Below are positions 27,513 through 37,172 of a stretch of DNA of 64,000 nucleotides, piece by piece (the stretch's first letter is position 1; every line of letters starts with the position of its first letter). The notes beneath the pieces were generated by a model. It saw nothing but the letters and a program-made list of their open reading frames with translations. It made no database searches and had not been told where the DNA came from. Source of the stretch: Corynebacterium maris DSM 45190 (GTDB lineage: Bacteria; Actinomycetota; Actinomycetes; Mycobacteriales; Mycobacteriaceae); NCBI RefSeq assembly GCF_000442645.1, contig NC_021915.1:2046001-2110000 (forward strand), given 5' to 3'. Made by a program: the position numbers and the translations under genes.

Positions 27513-27960
27513 AGGTAGGTACCACTTTCACGGAGTCAGCATACGTCGTCCGAAGAGTATAGAAAAGCCAGGTTTTCCCAGTAAACGCTACCACGGGGCC
27601 GATGGCGCGGCCCGCTGTCGCACACGTGAGGCTGGATGAGAAGGCGGTCACGAACAAACAGTCTCACGCCGAAGGACCCTGCCGTGGGCCTTTCGGCTTC
27701 GCTACCGCTAGGATTTAACCACAGCCCAAACCTAGACGCGCCGGCCGATTTTCGGTCACGGTCACCGCTACCCCAGCAGGGTTAGCTTCATCACCATCGA
27801 CCAGCTCGGGCAGGCATTTAGCCAGCTCACCGGCAGTGGCGGTGAACTTTATGCCCCACCACCGGACTGTATAGTTTATGGTCTGACGATACAGACGATC
27901 ACCTGCCTGAGGACCGCACCGACCGGCCCGCCAGCGTCCCCCGCTCAACGAAAGGACACC
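27513..27960. other. Divergent spacer with a small gene remnant and hairpin
   Basis: This lies between the leftward glycosyltransferase run and nrdF. On the minus strand, 27715-27890 reads as an ordinary peptide (KFTATAGELAKCLPELVDGD) but without a start codon, and an 11-of-12-pair hairpin (27668-27697) follows it like a terminator. It looks like the 3' end of a lost gene. The promoters of nrdF and the glycosyltransferase run must be here, but I could not fix their boxes. Confidence 0.4.
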
Positions 27961-28944
27961 GTGACCACCCCGCACATCTCCTCCCCCGCCCAGTACTCCA
28001 AGGGCGACATCGTCGAATCCATCAACTGGAACGAAATCCCCGACGACGTCGACCTGGAAATCTGGAACCGCCTGACCTCCAACTTCTGGCTGCCGGAGGC
28101 CGTCCCGGTCTCCAACGACATCCAGTCCTGGAACCGCCTGACCGAAGAGCAGCAGAACTCCACCATGAAGGTCTTCACCGGCCTGACCATGCTGGACACC
28201 CTGCAGGGCACCGTCGGCGCCGTCTCCTTGATCCCCCACGCGGAGACCATGCACGAAGAGGCCGTGTACACCAACATCAGCTTCATGGAGTCCGTGCACG
28301 CGAAGAGCTACTCCAATATCTTCATGACGCTGGCGCCCACCAAGATGATCGACCGCTCCTTCGCCTGGGCGCGGGAGAACGAGCAGATCCAGTACAAGGC
28401 CCGCCGCATCCTGGACTTCTACCAGGGCGACGACCCGTTGAAGAAGAAGATCGCCTCCGTCATGCTGGAGTCCTTCCTCTTCTACTCCGGCTTCTACCTG
28501 CCGCTGCGCTGGTCCAGCGAAGGCGAGCTGACCAACACCGCCGACATCATCCGCCTGATCATCCGCGACGAGGCCGTGCACGGCTACTACATCGGCTACA
28601 AGTTCCAGCGCCAGGCCGGCGACCGTCGCGAGGAGCTGCAGGACGAGGTCGTGGAGCTGCTGCTGGACCTGTACGAGAACGAGACGATCTACACCGCCGA
28701 GGTCTACGACCCGCTGGGCTGGACCGAGGACGTCAACGCCTTCCTGCGCTACAACGCCAACAAGGCCATGATGAACCTCGGCTACGAGGCGCTGTTCTCC
28801 ACGGACCAGACCAAGTTCAGCCCCGGCGTCATGACCAGCCTGGATCCGTCCGCCAACGAGAACCACGACTTCTTCTCCGGCTCGGGCTCCTCGTACGTCA
28901 TCGGCAAGGTCGAGGAGACCAGCGACGACGACTGGGACTTCTAG
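27961..28944 (+). CDS. nrdF: Class Ib ribonucleotide reductase beta subunit
   Basis: The 327-residue protein starts at GTG after GAAAGGA. It is the dimetal/tyrosyl-radical subunit that pairs with NrdE for aerobic dNTP synthesis. Ligand helices are visible: FTGLTMLDTLQG (Asp), MHEEAVYTNISFMESVHAKSY (Glu and ExxH) and IIRDEAVHGYYIGYKFQ (ExxH). The C-terminal tail ETSDDDWDF is the NrdE-binding peptide. nrdHIE is not beside it, as expected in corynebacteria, where nrdF stands apart. A perfect hairpin terminator follows. No clear NrdR box was seen upstream. Confidence 0.95.
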   Translation: MTTPHISSPAQYSKGDIVESINWNEIPDDVDLEIWNRLTSNFWLPEAVPVSNDIQSWNRLTEEQQNSTMKVFTGLTMLDTLQGTVGAVSLIPHAETMHEEAVYTNISFMESVHAKSYSNIFMTLAPTKMIDRSFAWARENEQIQYKARRILDFYQGDDPLKKKIASVMLESFLFYSGFYLPLRWSSEGELTNTADIIRLIIRDEAVHGYYIGYKFQRQAGDRREELQDEVVELLLDLYENETIYTAEVYDPLGWTEDVNAFLRYNANKAMMNLGYEALFSTDQTKFSPGVMTSLDPSANENHDFFSGSGSSYVIGKVEETSDDDWDF

Positions 28945-28990
28945 TCTGTTTTTAGCTCTTGTGTGAACTTGAACTCCGCTGAGCTGGGGT

Positions 28991-29024
28991 GCGCCCCGCC
29001 GGGTCTTCGGGCCCGGCGGGGCGC
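28991..29024. terminator. Bidirectional terminator between nrdF and the PucR gene
   Basis: A perfect 13-bp stem (GCGCCCCGCCGGG pairing with CCCGGCGGGGCGC) with an 8-base loop, followed by TGTCGTTTCTT on the nrdF side. It lies between convergent genes. Confidence 0.85.
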
Positions 29025-29033
29025 TGTCGTTTC

Positions 29034-30113
29034 TTAAGCCTCGGCTGACAACCGGTACAGAATGAGCCCGACCATCAGACGCGTGCGGCCGTAGGGCTCC
29101 GTCAGCGGGTACCCCAGCGCCGCTTCGGCGTCGCGGACGCGCTGGGCGACCGTGTTGTGATGCATGTGCACCAGCTGCGCCGCCTGCCTAATGGATTCGG
29201 TCGCGGCCACCGCCTCCAGCACCGTCAGCATATTCGGCAGGTCGCCGCCGGCCAGGGCGGCCAGCCCGCGAACGTCCGCCAACTCGCTGACGTCCGACTG
29301 CCCCGCCACATCCGCCAGCACCCGCAGGGCGCCGACGTTAGCGACGTCGACGATGACGGCGTCGAACAGCCGGTACGGGCCGCGGTTGCGCCGGCTGGGC
29401 ATGGCGTAGCGCAGCGCGGTCAGCGCCGAGCGCCACGAGGTGTGCAGTTCGCTGGCGGGCACCTCCTCGCCCACCCCGACCGACATGCCCTCCGACACGT
29501 CGAGCTCCAGCCGGGGCCGGCCCGCCACGACCACGGCGAGCACCTCCCCGACATAGGCCATCACCACGGGCGACGGCGACATCGACGCCGCCAGCCGCTC
29601 CGCGCCGCCCTGGTTGTCGCCGACGCCGGAGACAGCCAGCACCGTGACGCGCGACTGGTCGTCCCACCCGATCTCGCGGCGGATGGCGCGGCGCTCCTCC
29701 CCGGTCGCGATCGCGCTCAACAGCCAGCGGAGCTTCTCCGCGAAACCGCGTTCCTCCTCGGGCATCGGTTCATGGTGCAGCAGCACCCGGGCCGCGTGCG
29801 TCAACCGCTGGTCCACCAGCCGTGCGGCCTGCTCCGCCAGCGGCGGATCAATCCGGATGTCCACGTCTAACCCCGTCCGCCTGCCCGGCCCCGCCCCGGG
29901 CGCGCCGGTGAGCAGCCGCCCGTCGGGAGCGCAGCGGATGACCCGGCCGAAGGCGTGGAGGCTGACCCCGCGCCGGAGCCGTCCCGCGACCTGGGAGACG
30001 AACTCCGCCAGCCCGACGCGGTCCTCGACCTGCCGGTCGATCACGGTGGACAGTGTGAAAAGGTCGTCGGCGAAATCTGCTTCGTCGGTGAACAGGCTGT
30101 GGAAGGCGTCCAT
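29034..30113 (-). CDS. PucR-family transcriptional regulator
   Basis: The 359-residue protein ends with the PucR-type helix-turn-helix (residues about 300-355: IRQAAQLVHMHHNTVAQRV then LGYPLTEPYGRTRLMVGLIL). The middle resembles the GGDEF-like region common in this group. It has no clear ribosome site before the ATG, so the start may differ by a few codons. It is divergent from the esterase-monooxygenase pair, which it probably controls in response to a substrate or product of that pathway. The effector is unknown. Confidence 0.85.
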   Translation of the reverse strand: MDAFHSLFTDEADFADDLFTLSTVIDRQVEDRVGLAEFVSQVAGRLRRGVSLHAFGRVIRCAPDGRLLTGAPGAGPGRRTGLDVDIRIDPPLAEQAARLVDQRLTHAARVLLHHEPMPEEERGFAEKLRWLLSAIATGEERRAIRREIGWDDQSRVTVLAVSGVGDNQGGAERLAASMSPSPVVMAYVGEVLAVVVAGRPRLELDVSEGMSVGVGEEVPASELHTSWRSALTALRYAMPSRRNRGPYRLFDAVIVDVANVGALRVLADVAGQSDVSELADVRGLAALAGGDLPNMLTVLEAVAATESIRQAAQLVHMHHNTVAQRVRDAEAALGYPLTEPYGRTRLMVGLILYRLSAEA

Positions 30114-30426
30114 GCAGGTGAAGTTTCGGGTCGGCGGTCACGGTGTGTGGGGTTGAGCATATCGGGGCTGCGGCGGCTTATTCGTCACTTTGCCCCCCGT
30201 CGGGTCCCCTCTATTCCGCGGCACCACCGGTGCGGGATGTCGTTTCTGGCGCAAAAATATTCCGGTTGCGCTGCAGGTTCGCCACCTGTCACAGCTACTA
30301 GTGGATCTCCCGCCACTTGCCCGATGCCCCCGCCCATGGCGGCGGGTTAGCGTGAGGGCACCCCAGAAAATATGACACGGAACACACTCAGGGGCCGGTC
30401 ATTGAAATATCACAGGAGGGCCAGTC
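30114..30426. other. Divergent promoter region of pucR-type gene and esterase
   Basis: This 313-base spacer separates the regulator from the esterase. It contains the GGAGGG ribosome site of the esterase at its right end. I see no clear operator palindrome or promoter boxes, though both promoters and the regulator's own site should be here. Confidence 0.45.
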
Positions 30427-31392
30427 ATGGCACTTGATCAGCATTCCCTCGACTTCCTCGCCGCCGCTGCCGCTGCGGCCGGACCCGACGCCACGCCGAT
30501 GCACCAGCAATCCCCGGAAGAGGCGCGCCTGGGCGCGCTCGCCAGCATCGACGCCATCGGCCCCGGCCCGGAGGTCCACTCCGCGGAGGACATCCAGCTG
30601 CGCTCTTCCGATGACGCCGACGAGTTCACCATCCGCGTGCTCAAGCCCTCCGAGAATCCGGAAGGCGTATTCCTATACATCCACGGCGGTGGCTGGGTGG
30701 TCAGCGACATCGCCGCCTACGACGCCATCGGCCGCCAGCTGGCCGTCGACACCGGCCACACCGTGGTCCTGGTCAACTACCGCAAGGCCCCGGAAGCCCC
30801 CTTCCCGGCGCCGGTCGACGACTGCTGGACCGCGCTGAACTGGATCGATATCAACCGCGAGCAGCTGGCCGCGCCCGGCACCCCGCTGATCGTCGGCGGT
30901 GACAGCGCCGGCGGCAACCTCACCGCCGCCATGACCCTGCGCGCCCGCGACGCCGGCGGGCCGAAGATCGACCTCCAGGTCCTGATCTACCCGGTCACCG
31001 ACGCCGACTTCACCCGCGAGAGCTACCTGGCGGAGGTCAACCAGACCCTGCTGACCACCGAGTCGATGCAGTGGTTCTGGGACCACTACGCGCCCCTGGA
31101 CCAGCGCTCCCACCAGGAGGCGGCGCCGCTGCAGGCCGAGTCGCTGGCCGGCCTCCCCGAGGCCTACCTGGTGGTCGCCGAGCACGACGTGCTCCGCGAC
31201 GAGGGCGAGGCCTACGGCCAGCGCCTCGCCGCCGAGGGCGTCCAGGTCGACAGCCACGTCTTCCCCGGCCAGATGCACGGCTTCATTTCCTTCTTCAACA
31301 TCCTTCCGGCGGGCAACCAGCTCGTCGACATGATCAGCGCCAAGTTGCGCTCCCACAGCAATCAGCTGGCCGGCGCCAGCGAGGAGGTCTAA
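30427..31392 (+). CDS. HSL-family alpha/beta hydrolase (esterase)
   Basis: The 321-residue protein starts at an ATG after AGGAGGG. It has the oxyanion-hole motif YIHGGGW, the nucleophile elbow GGDSAGGN, Asp in the EHDVLRDEGE segment and His in the QMHGFI segment. This is the hormone-sensitive-lipase type of carboxylesterase, with a helical cap at the N-terminus. It lies 4 bases before the monooxygenase gene. The enzyme probably hydrolyses the ester or lactone that the monooxygenase makes. Confidence 0.9.
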   Translation: MALDQHSLDFLAAAAAAAGPDATPMHQQSPEEARLGALASIDAIGPGPEVHSAEDIQLRSSDDADEFTIRVLKPSENPEGVFLYIHGGGWVVSDIAAYDAIGRQLAVDTGHTVVLVNYRKAPEAPFPAPVDDCWTALNWIDINREQLAAPGTPLIVGGDSAGGNLTAAMTLRARDAGGPKIDLQVLIYPVTDADFTRESYLAEVNQTLLTTESMQWFWDHYAPLDQRSHQEAAPLQAESLAGLPEAYLVVAEHDVLRDEGEAYGQRLAAEGVQVDSHVFPGQMHGFISFFNILPAGNQLVDMISAKLRSHSNQLAGASEEV

Positions 31393-31396
31393 TCCC

Positions 31397-33058
31397 ATGT
31401 CTGCACTGACAACGCCTGACGTCGACGTCGTGGTGGTCGGAGCCGGTTTCGCCGGCATGTACGCCACCCACCTGCTGCGCACCAAGAACAACCTCACCGT
31501 CCAGGGCTTCGAGCGCGGCTCCGGAGTCGGCGGCACCTGGTTCTGGAACCGCTACCCCGGCGCGCGGTGCGACGCCGAGTCCATCGTCTATTCCTACTCC
31601 TTCGACGACGAGATCCAGCAGGAGTGGACCTGGTCCGAGCGCTGGGCCACCCAGCCGGAGATCCTGGAGTACGCGAACTTTGTGGCCGACAAGATCGGGA
31701 TCCGCGACACCTTCCGCTTCAACACGGAGGTGGCCTCCATGGCCTGGGACGATGATTCGCAGACGTGGACCACGACGACTGCTGCCGGTGACAAGACGGT
31801 GTCGAAGTACGTGGTGACCGCGGTCGGTTGCCTGTCCGCCTCCCAGGTGCCGGACTTCAAGGGCCTGTCCGATTTCGCCGGCCAGGTCTACCACACCGGC
31901 GCGTGGCCGCACGAGGGCGTGGACTTCACCGGCAAGCGCGTCTGCGTCATCGGCACCGGCTCCTCGGGTATCCAGTCGATCCCGCGGATCGCGGAAGCCG
32001 CCGACCACGTGACGGTGTTCCAGCGCACCGCGACCTTCACCGTGCCGGCGCAGAACCGTCCGCTCGGCGTGGACGAGATGGCTCAGGTCAAGGCGGTGTA
32101 CCCGGCCCTGCGTGAGCACGCGAAGTCGACGGCCGCCGGGGTGATCGTCAAGCAGCCGATCGGTCGCGCGCTGGAGCTGGACGCCGAGACGGTCCGCGCC
32201 GAGCTCGACGCCCGGTGGGCGCAGGGCGGGCCGACGTTCATGAACGCGTTCACCGACACGATGAGCGACCTGGAAGCCAACGAGATCACGGCGGAATACG
32301 TCCGCGAGCGGGTGCGCGAGATCGTGCAGGATCCGGAGACCGCGGAGCTGCTCTCCCCGCACGCGTATCCCATCGGTACCAAGCGTATCTGCGTGGACAC
32401 CGACTACTACGAGACGTACAACCGCGACAACGTAGATCTGGTGTCCGTGAAGGAACACCCCATTGAGAAGATCGGCACGCGCGGCCCCGTGGTGAATGGC
32501 GTCGAGTACGACTGCGACGTGCTGGTCATGGCCACCGGATTCGACGCCATCACCGGCCCGCTGCTGCGGCTCAACATCACCGGTTCTGAGGGGCGTCCGC
32601 TGTCTGAGGCGTGGGCCGAGGGCGGGAAGTCTTACCTCGGTCTCGCGGTCGCTGGTTTCCCGAACATGTTCACCGTCACCGGTCCGGGCAGCCCCTCGGT
32701 GCTGACGAACATGATCCTGTCCATCGAGCAGCACGTCGAGTGGATCACCGACTTCCTGCTCGATCTGGAAGATGCCGGGGTCGGCGTGGTCGAAGCCTCT
32801 CTACAGGCACAAGAGCAGTGGGTGGCCGATGTCAACGCCATCGCGGATCAGACCCTCTACCCGCAGGCCGCGTCCTGGTACATGGGCTCCAATGTGCCGG
32901 GCAAGGCCCGGGTGTTCATGCCCTATGCCGGTGGTGCCGACGCCTACCGAGCGATCTGCGACGAGATCGTCTCGTCCGGATACTCCGGCTTCGTTATGGA
33001 TGCAGGCGCCAGTGAGCGTGCCGAGCAGCGCCAGGAGGAAATGGCTCCGGTGGTCTGA
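31397..33058 (+). CDS. Baeyer-Villiger flavin monooxygenase
   Basis: The 553-residue length fits cyclohexanone-monooxygenase-type enzymes. It has an N-terminal FAD site (VVVVGAGFAGMYATHLLR), the fingerprint FAGQVYHTGAWP, a second NADPH Rossmann site (VCVIGTGSSGIQSIP), and a C-terminal VMATGFDAIT region. It inserts oxygen next to a ketone using FAD, NADPH and O2. With the esterase next door it can turn a ketone into an alcohol and an acid. The substrate is not predictable. The pair is co-transcribed with 4 bases between them. Confidence 0.92.
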   Translation: MSALTTPDVDVVVVGAGFAGMYATHLLRTKNNLTVQGFERGSGVGGTWFWNRYPGARCDAESIVYSYSFDDEIQQEWTWSERWATQPEILEYANFVADKIGIRDTFRFNTEVASMAWDDDSQTWTTTTAAGDKTVSKYVVTAVGCLSASQVPDFKGLSDFAGQVYHTGAWPHEGVDFTGKRVCVIGTGSSGIQSIPRIAEAADHVTVFQRTATFTVPAQNRPLGVDEMAQVKAVYPALREHAKSTAAGVIVKQPIGRALELDAETVRAELDARWAQGGPTFMNAFTDTMSDLEANEITAEYVRERVREIVQDPETAELLSPHAYPIGTKRICVDTDYYETYNRDNVDLVSVKEHPIEKIGTRGPVVNGVEYDCDVLVMATGFDAITGPLLRLNITGSEGRPLSEAWAEGGKSYLGLAVAGFPNMFTVTGPGSPSVLTNMILSIEQHVEWITDFLLDLEDAGVGVVEASLQAQEQWVADVNAIADQTLYPQAASWYMGSNVPGKARVFMPYAGGADAYRAICDEIVSSGYSGFVMDAGASERAEQRQEEMAPVV

Positions 33059-33064
33059 GTGACG

Positions 33065-33097
33065 TGACCGGCCTAGCTTTCCATGCCAGGCCGGTCA
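33065..33097. terminator. Hairpin terminator after the monooxygenase
   Basis: TGACCGGCCT pairs with AGGCCGGTCA around a 13-base loop, starting 6 bases after the stop codon. It marks the end of the esterase-monooxygenase operon. No T tract follows. Confidence 0.65.
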
Positions 33098-33399
33098 GCA
33101 GAATTCATCGCTATCCCTACAATTAGGCAGTGCTACGGAAGTCGTTTCATCAAGTACAGAATCACACCGACGCTCCCCCCTGAAGGACCAAATCGCCCAA
33201 CCTCTGCGTCTCCCCTGCAACATAATCCCATAGAACGGGTCACCAACAGGCTGAAATAACGCCCCCCGTATGCGTATTTCGATAAATTAGCGGTGCCTTG
33301 AGGAGACAGTCTGCTTAGCGCCTGTGGGGCGCCGTTTGAAACACCCCTCGTAACAGAACTTAAAGTTAAGAACTCCCTTTGAAGTGACCCGACCCTCGA
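33098..33399. other. Spacer between monooxygenase and the reverse-transcriptase gene
   Basis: No gene is seen in these 300 bases. The base composition falls to the AT-richer level of the reverse-transcriptase gene, so the junction of acquired DNA is probably in this stretch. No direct repeat or att-like sequence stood out. Confidence 0.4.
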
Positions 33400-36300
33400 T
33401 CATGGAAAAATCTTTCGCTCCGCGTCCATTACATCATGGAAACCATCTGGAACCGGTTTATAGGTCTCATCAGTAGATATGGCACGGGTTTGAAACCGTC
33501 GGAGAGTCTTCACGTCAACCTCACCCACCAGAAAGTGATCGTGGATACCCCCACGAACACGAACCACGTCTCGTTTCCACGGCTTATTATATGGAGCGCG
33601 AATTCGGCTATCTCCAAAAAGCCTGTTATTCGCTTGTATTACATAAATATGCAGATCTAGAGCCGCGGAATCAACGAGAGGTTCAAAAGTATTCAGATCC
33701 TTATTCCACTCCACCACGAAGAGCGCATCGATTTTGCCACGCAGCTTATACCGAAAATTAATGTTTGTCAGTTCGGAGCAGATCAATATAGCGAATTTAA
33801 AGTCGCCATGCTCGATAATTTTTGGAGAGGGTGATCCCAAATCTAGATCTCTTGAATTGACCACTCTAGAGCCATTGATATTTAATAAATTTCTAGCTTC
33901 GACACCAGCAGCCGCACTCTTAATTTGATAACCAAAAATTGGAACCTTCAAGTGCTCCTTCTCAAAAATGAGCGAATACCAGGCCTCGTTGGAAACCCGT
34001 AAGCTTCCCCGATGGATATACTCCACTCCAGCGACTAAGTTGATTCCAAAGTTTGCGAGCTTGTGCGCAAAACGAATAAACCACTTAGCGGGCAGTGACA
34101 TTTCAGGAAAAACTACATAATCAGGCCTGCCTTCTTTTACCCCTATTATATCATTAATAGTATGTGCTAATTTTTCGTAACGGGCCGTAGAGAGATTAGG
34201 TTCCCCTACGACAGCTAAAGTGCTATCGCTGTCTGTAGTTTGAATCGAACAGATCGCAACCCGAACTTTTCCACTCTCACCAGGAATAGCTTTATTAGCG
34301 ATAGTGGGGTTGCTAGATTTAGCGATAAAATCATTCTGTTTACTTTCATCCATCCCTGAAGCAGTCTGCATCTTCCCCTCCCAGCAAAGAACCGGGTCAC
34401 CCAAAATCTCCGTGAGGTCGTCGTCGTTATAACCTCGCGTCACTACCGTCCATGGCAGTGGCTTGTTTTGAGACAGGCTTTGCAGCATCTTGGCTATCTC
34501 CAAAGAAGTTCCCCGGTCGCTGAAATAGGAAATTTCCCCCATATACAGTGGCTCAGTAGGGAAAACGAGGCCAGCCACCCGCCCCATCTCATGAATCTGC
34601 CTAGCCCCCTCTTTTCCTTGGGCAGTCTCAAGAAAGTGCTGTTCGGCTGCACGCCCCTGTGGCAAATCATCATTTTCTCCAGTTTGATGCCAAATATCAG
34701 CGACCACACGTGATTTTGAAGAAAAATTATTTTCTTCATTTTTAACAGCGTCTAAACTAGTAACAGCGGCCCATAGCAATCCACCAACACCCGCGATATG
34801 CCTATTGGAGAGTAGGTCATATTGTATTAACTTGAAGGGGGAAACCCCAAAACCGCCCTCTTCATTTTTTCCAAAAATATCCTTAAGATCCCCCATTTCG
34901 CGAAGGGGATGAGGTTTCAAGATGTCTTTAAAAGGAATGGCAGCAAGGTCCCTGGAGAAGAGGGAATGAAAAGTTTCCACATTTCTATACCAGAGGCCGT
35001 ATAGACGGGGGTTTCCATCAATAATTTCCACCATGCTATCAACTATCTCTACTTTTTTTGGGCTGGCTAAGCTGGTATCAGGAACGGCAGAAATTTCTTC
35101 AATCAAATTGTATAAAAATTCTTCCATGAAATTTGATTTCAAAGCATTTATAGAAATTCCCTTTTCGCCATCCACGTGAAAACCTTTTAATTTAAAGATT
35201 ATCGATTCGCCACTGAGGCTTTTCCACATCTTTTTCAAGTTATCGATAAGAACACTTAAGGAACGGTGATCACCAGTCAATGCTGCTATTCGAAATGCCC
35301 TCTTAACATAATTGGCCACAATGACGAACGTGTGCGGAGCGCACATATGTCTTGCGAATTGTTGCATGAAATCTTCACGCTGGGCGCTCCAAGTTGAGGG
35401 GGTGCAAGAGCGCCACAATTCGTTCAATCGGCTAAATTGAATCGCCAGTTCTGCTCTCGACATAGTAAATGACCGTGTTTTATTCAGAGCAGAAGCGCCA
35501 AAACCATCCTCATCTTGGGCCAGTGCTAGGTTGACCGCTGAAAAATTGACACCCGACACACCCGTAGGAAGTAACCGCCACTCGCTAGAGTTCTCTCGAG
35601 CAACCTTTTTTAGAGAATTCAGCACTTGCGGACCTGAGTACTCATCCAACAAATGGACGCGTGTTTTAGGGGGCGAAAACTCTAAATCAGAGAATGGAAG
35701 AAAAGGGGGTTGATATTTCCAAATATTTCCTTCCTGGGACCCCTTTCCCCCCGTTGGGGAATTTAATAAATTAATCCCTTCTACCCGTTTGGCAATCCAC
35801 TCCCATACATCATCGACAGTACTAAGCTGATCATGCCATTCAAACACTAGGATAATATCATCAACGTATCGTCCATAGTAAAGTGGCTTGATTTGATTCT
35901 CAACCTCGATATCGAAGAAATGCATGGCCATGTTTGCCACAAGACCACTGGCGGGGAAGCCTACAGGAAGTCCGAAATGCGCATCCTGTCCCGCCTCTTC
36001 CCCCTCGGGACAGGGCCTTAAATGGGGCTTCGGGTTATTCGCCCATGATTCCAGCATTTTGACGAATACATTATGAATAAAATCCAGAGATACGTCTCCT
36101 TCATTATCATAAATATCTATCGTTCGCTGACAGTTTCCCGCATAAGCACTTTTCGGAGCACGTCCGAGCCCTAAGTTGCGAAATTCTTTCCTACGAAGAA
36201 AAGAGGGGTGAACATTATGATAAAAATTTGAAATATCAGCATTAAAAATGATAGCTCGACGCTTTTCCTGAACACATAGATCGGCAGCTTCAATTCCCCC

Positions 36301-36894
36301 ATCACGCCACTCTCTATACCCCTCAAAGTAGGGTTTGAATGTACCGGGGGACCACTCATTATACTCACCTTTATGATTGCGCCGAACTCTATTGGCATAA
36401 GAGCTTGAGGTAAACCGTTGGTCGAACACCTCCCCGATTTGCCGTACCCAAAATGCAGAAAAAACATGAAAATGTACACTTATTTTCGCCATTAGACGAA
36501 AGTTGACTTCTACTGAATGAGAAGATTTTTCATCAGTTTTTGAAGAAGGGAAAGCGCCTTGCCGGATGAGTTCTTCCCACTGGCGGGCTGGGTCGTAATC
36601 GTGGAAAGAGTTATTCCCAAGATGTCCCCTACTGACTCCCTCATTCTTAAGGATTGTGTGATAGTTCGTATTTGCGGGAGACAGGAAAAAACCCCAGTCC
36701 CCGAAGAGCTTTAGCATCTCTTCCTCATCTTGGGAAACGATAGGAGAGGCCAAATGGCGAAGGTTTTCATAGAGGTTTTCCTCATATTCACGAAGCGCAG
36801 CACGTGCTCCCTCGCCGGAGTGGAGGAGGTCGACCTTCGCCTTCCGGTATGCCATTGCTAGCTCCTTCAGAAGGTCGGAATATTCATTAATCAA
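33400..36894 (-). CDS. Reverse transcriptase-nitrilase fusion (DRT1/UG1-type)
   Basis: The 1164-residue protein is read from a TTG at 36894 behind GGGAG; an ATG 13 codons later (36855) has an AAGGAG site and is the alternative. Residues about 100-400 are a reverse transcriptase: motif A NADISNFYHNV (Asp220), motif B GLPVGFPASGLVANM, motif C YVDD (343-346). Residues about 400-870 are unassigned. Residues about 880-1110 resemble a carbon-nitrogen hydrolase, with Glu931 (FPEMS) and Cys1039 (LICSEL); the Lys is less clear. RT-nitrilase fusion is the architecture of DRT type 1, an anti-phage reverse transcriptase class. AT-rich and alone, it looks acquired. Confidence 0.88.
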   Translation of the reverse strand: MINEYSDLLKELAMAYRKAKVDLLHSGEGARAALREYEENLYENLRHLASPIVSQDEEEMLKLFGDWGFFLSPANTNYHTILKNEGVSRGHLGNNSFHDYDPARQWEELIRQGAFPSSKTDEKSSHSVEVNFRLMAKISVHFHVFSAFWVRQIGEVFDQRFTSSSYANRVRRNHKGEYNEWSPGTFKPYFEGYREWRDGGIEAADLCVQEKRRAIIFNADISNFYHNVHPSFLRRKEFRNLGLGRAPKSAYAGNCQRTIDIYDNEGDVSLDFIHNVFVKMLESWANNPKPHLRPCPEGEEAGQDAHFGLPVGFPASGLVANMAMHFFDIEVENQIKPLYYGRYVDDIILVFEWHDQLSTVDDVWEWIAKRVEGINLLNSPTGGKGSQEGNIWKYQPPFLPFSDLEFSPPKTRVHLLDEYSGPQVLNSLKKVARENSSEWRLLPTGVSGVNFSAVNLALAQDEDGFGASALNKTRSFTMSRAELAIQFSRLNELWRSCTPSTWSAQREDFMQQFARHMCAPHTFVIVANYVKRAFRIAALTGDHRSLSVLIDNLKKMWKSLSGESIIFKLKGFHVDGEKGISINALKSNFMEEFLYNLIEEISAVPDTSLASPKKVEIVDSMVEIIDGNPRLYGLWYRNVETFHSLFSRDLAAIPFKDILKPHPLREMGDLKDIFGKNEEGGFGVSPFKLIQYDLLSNRHIAGVGGLLWAAVTSLDAVKNEENNFSSKSRVVADIWHQTGENDDLPQGRAAEQHFLETAQGKEGARQIHEMGRVAGLVFPTEPLYMGEISYFSDRGTSLEIAKMLQSLSQNKPLPWTVVTRGYNDDDLTEILGDPVLCWEGKMQTASGMDESKQNDFIAKSSNPTIANKAIPGESGKVRVAICSIQTTDSDSTLAVVGEPNLSTARYEKLAHTINDIIGVKEGRPDYVVFPEMSLPAKWFIRFAHKLANFGINLVAGVEYIHRGSLRVSNEAWYSLIFEKEHLKVPIFGYQIKSAAAGVEARNLLNINGSRVVNSRDLDLGSPSPKIIEHGDFKFAILICSELTNINFRYKLRGKIDALFVVEWNKDLNTFEPLVDSAALDLHIYVIQANNRLFGDSRIRAPYNKPWKRDVVRVRGGIHDHFLVGEVDVKTLRRFQTRAISTDETYKPVPDGFHDVMDAERKIFP

Positions 36895-36977
36895 ATCTAA
36901 TCTCCCTCTCCGATGCGTTTACTTGATGACTCTTCAATCGCAGGACGTCGCTTCTTATTGATCCCAGGGTCGCTTTA

Positions 36978-37062
36978 ACCGGCTATCTAGCAACGCTGTA
37001 GGGCGGACATCCAAGGCTCCAAAGAGTGTCTTTCCCTTATCAAAGGTTTAAGGATAGCCGGT
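36978..37062. other. Candidate structured spacer upstream of the reverse transcriptase
   Basis: ACCGGCTATC (36978-36987) and GATAGCCGGT (37053-37062) are perfect inverted repeats of 10 bp enclosing 65 bases. The enclosed stretch can form smaller hairpins, for example CCTT/AAGG near 37035-37048. It could be an RNA structure, a protein site, or chance. I mention it because several defence reverse transcriptases have a noncoding RNA next to them, though I know of none established for this type. Confidence 0.3.
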
Positions 37063-37172
37063 GAGAACTGTGCCGTGTCCTTGGAGTGCAGGGTATTGCC
37101 CCGTTACATTGAAGGCACCCACTAGTAGTAAAAACCTACGAACGTATCTAAAACCACTATCTACCAGGCGAT

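Noticed and set aside
27841..27960. NrdR boxes before nrdF
   Set aside because: TGTATAGTTTATGG and GATACAG resemble half of a box, but no pair of palindromic 16-bp boxes with proper spacing is present.
27715..28866. Long leftward open frame across nrdF
   Set aside because: Most of it is the reverse strand of nrdF and reads as Val/Gly/Leu-rich noise. Only its last 60 codons look peptide-like and are noted as a possible remnant.
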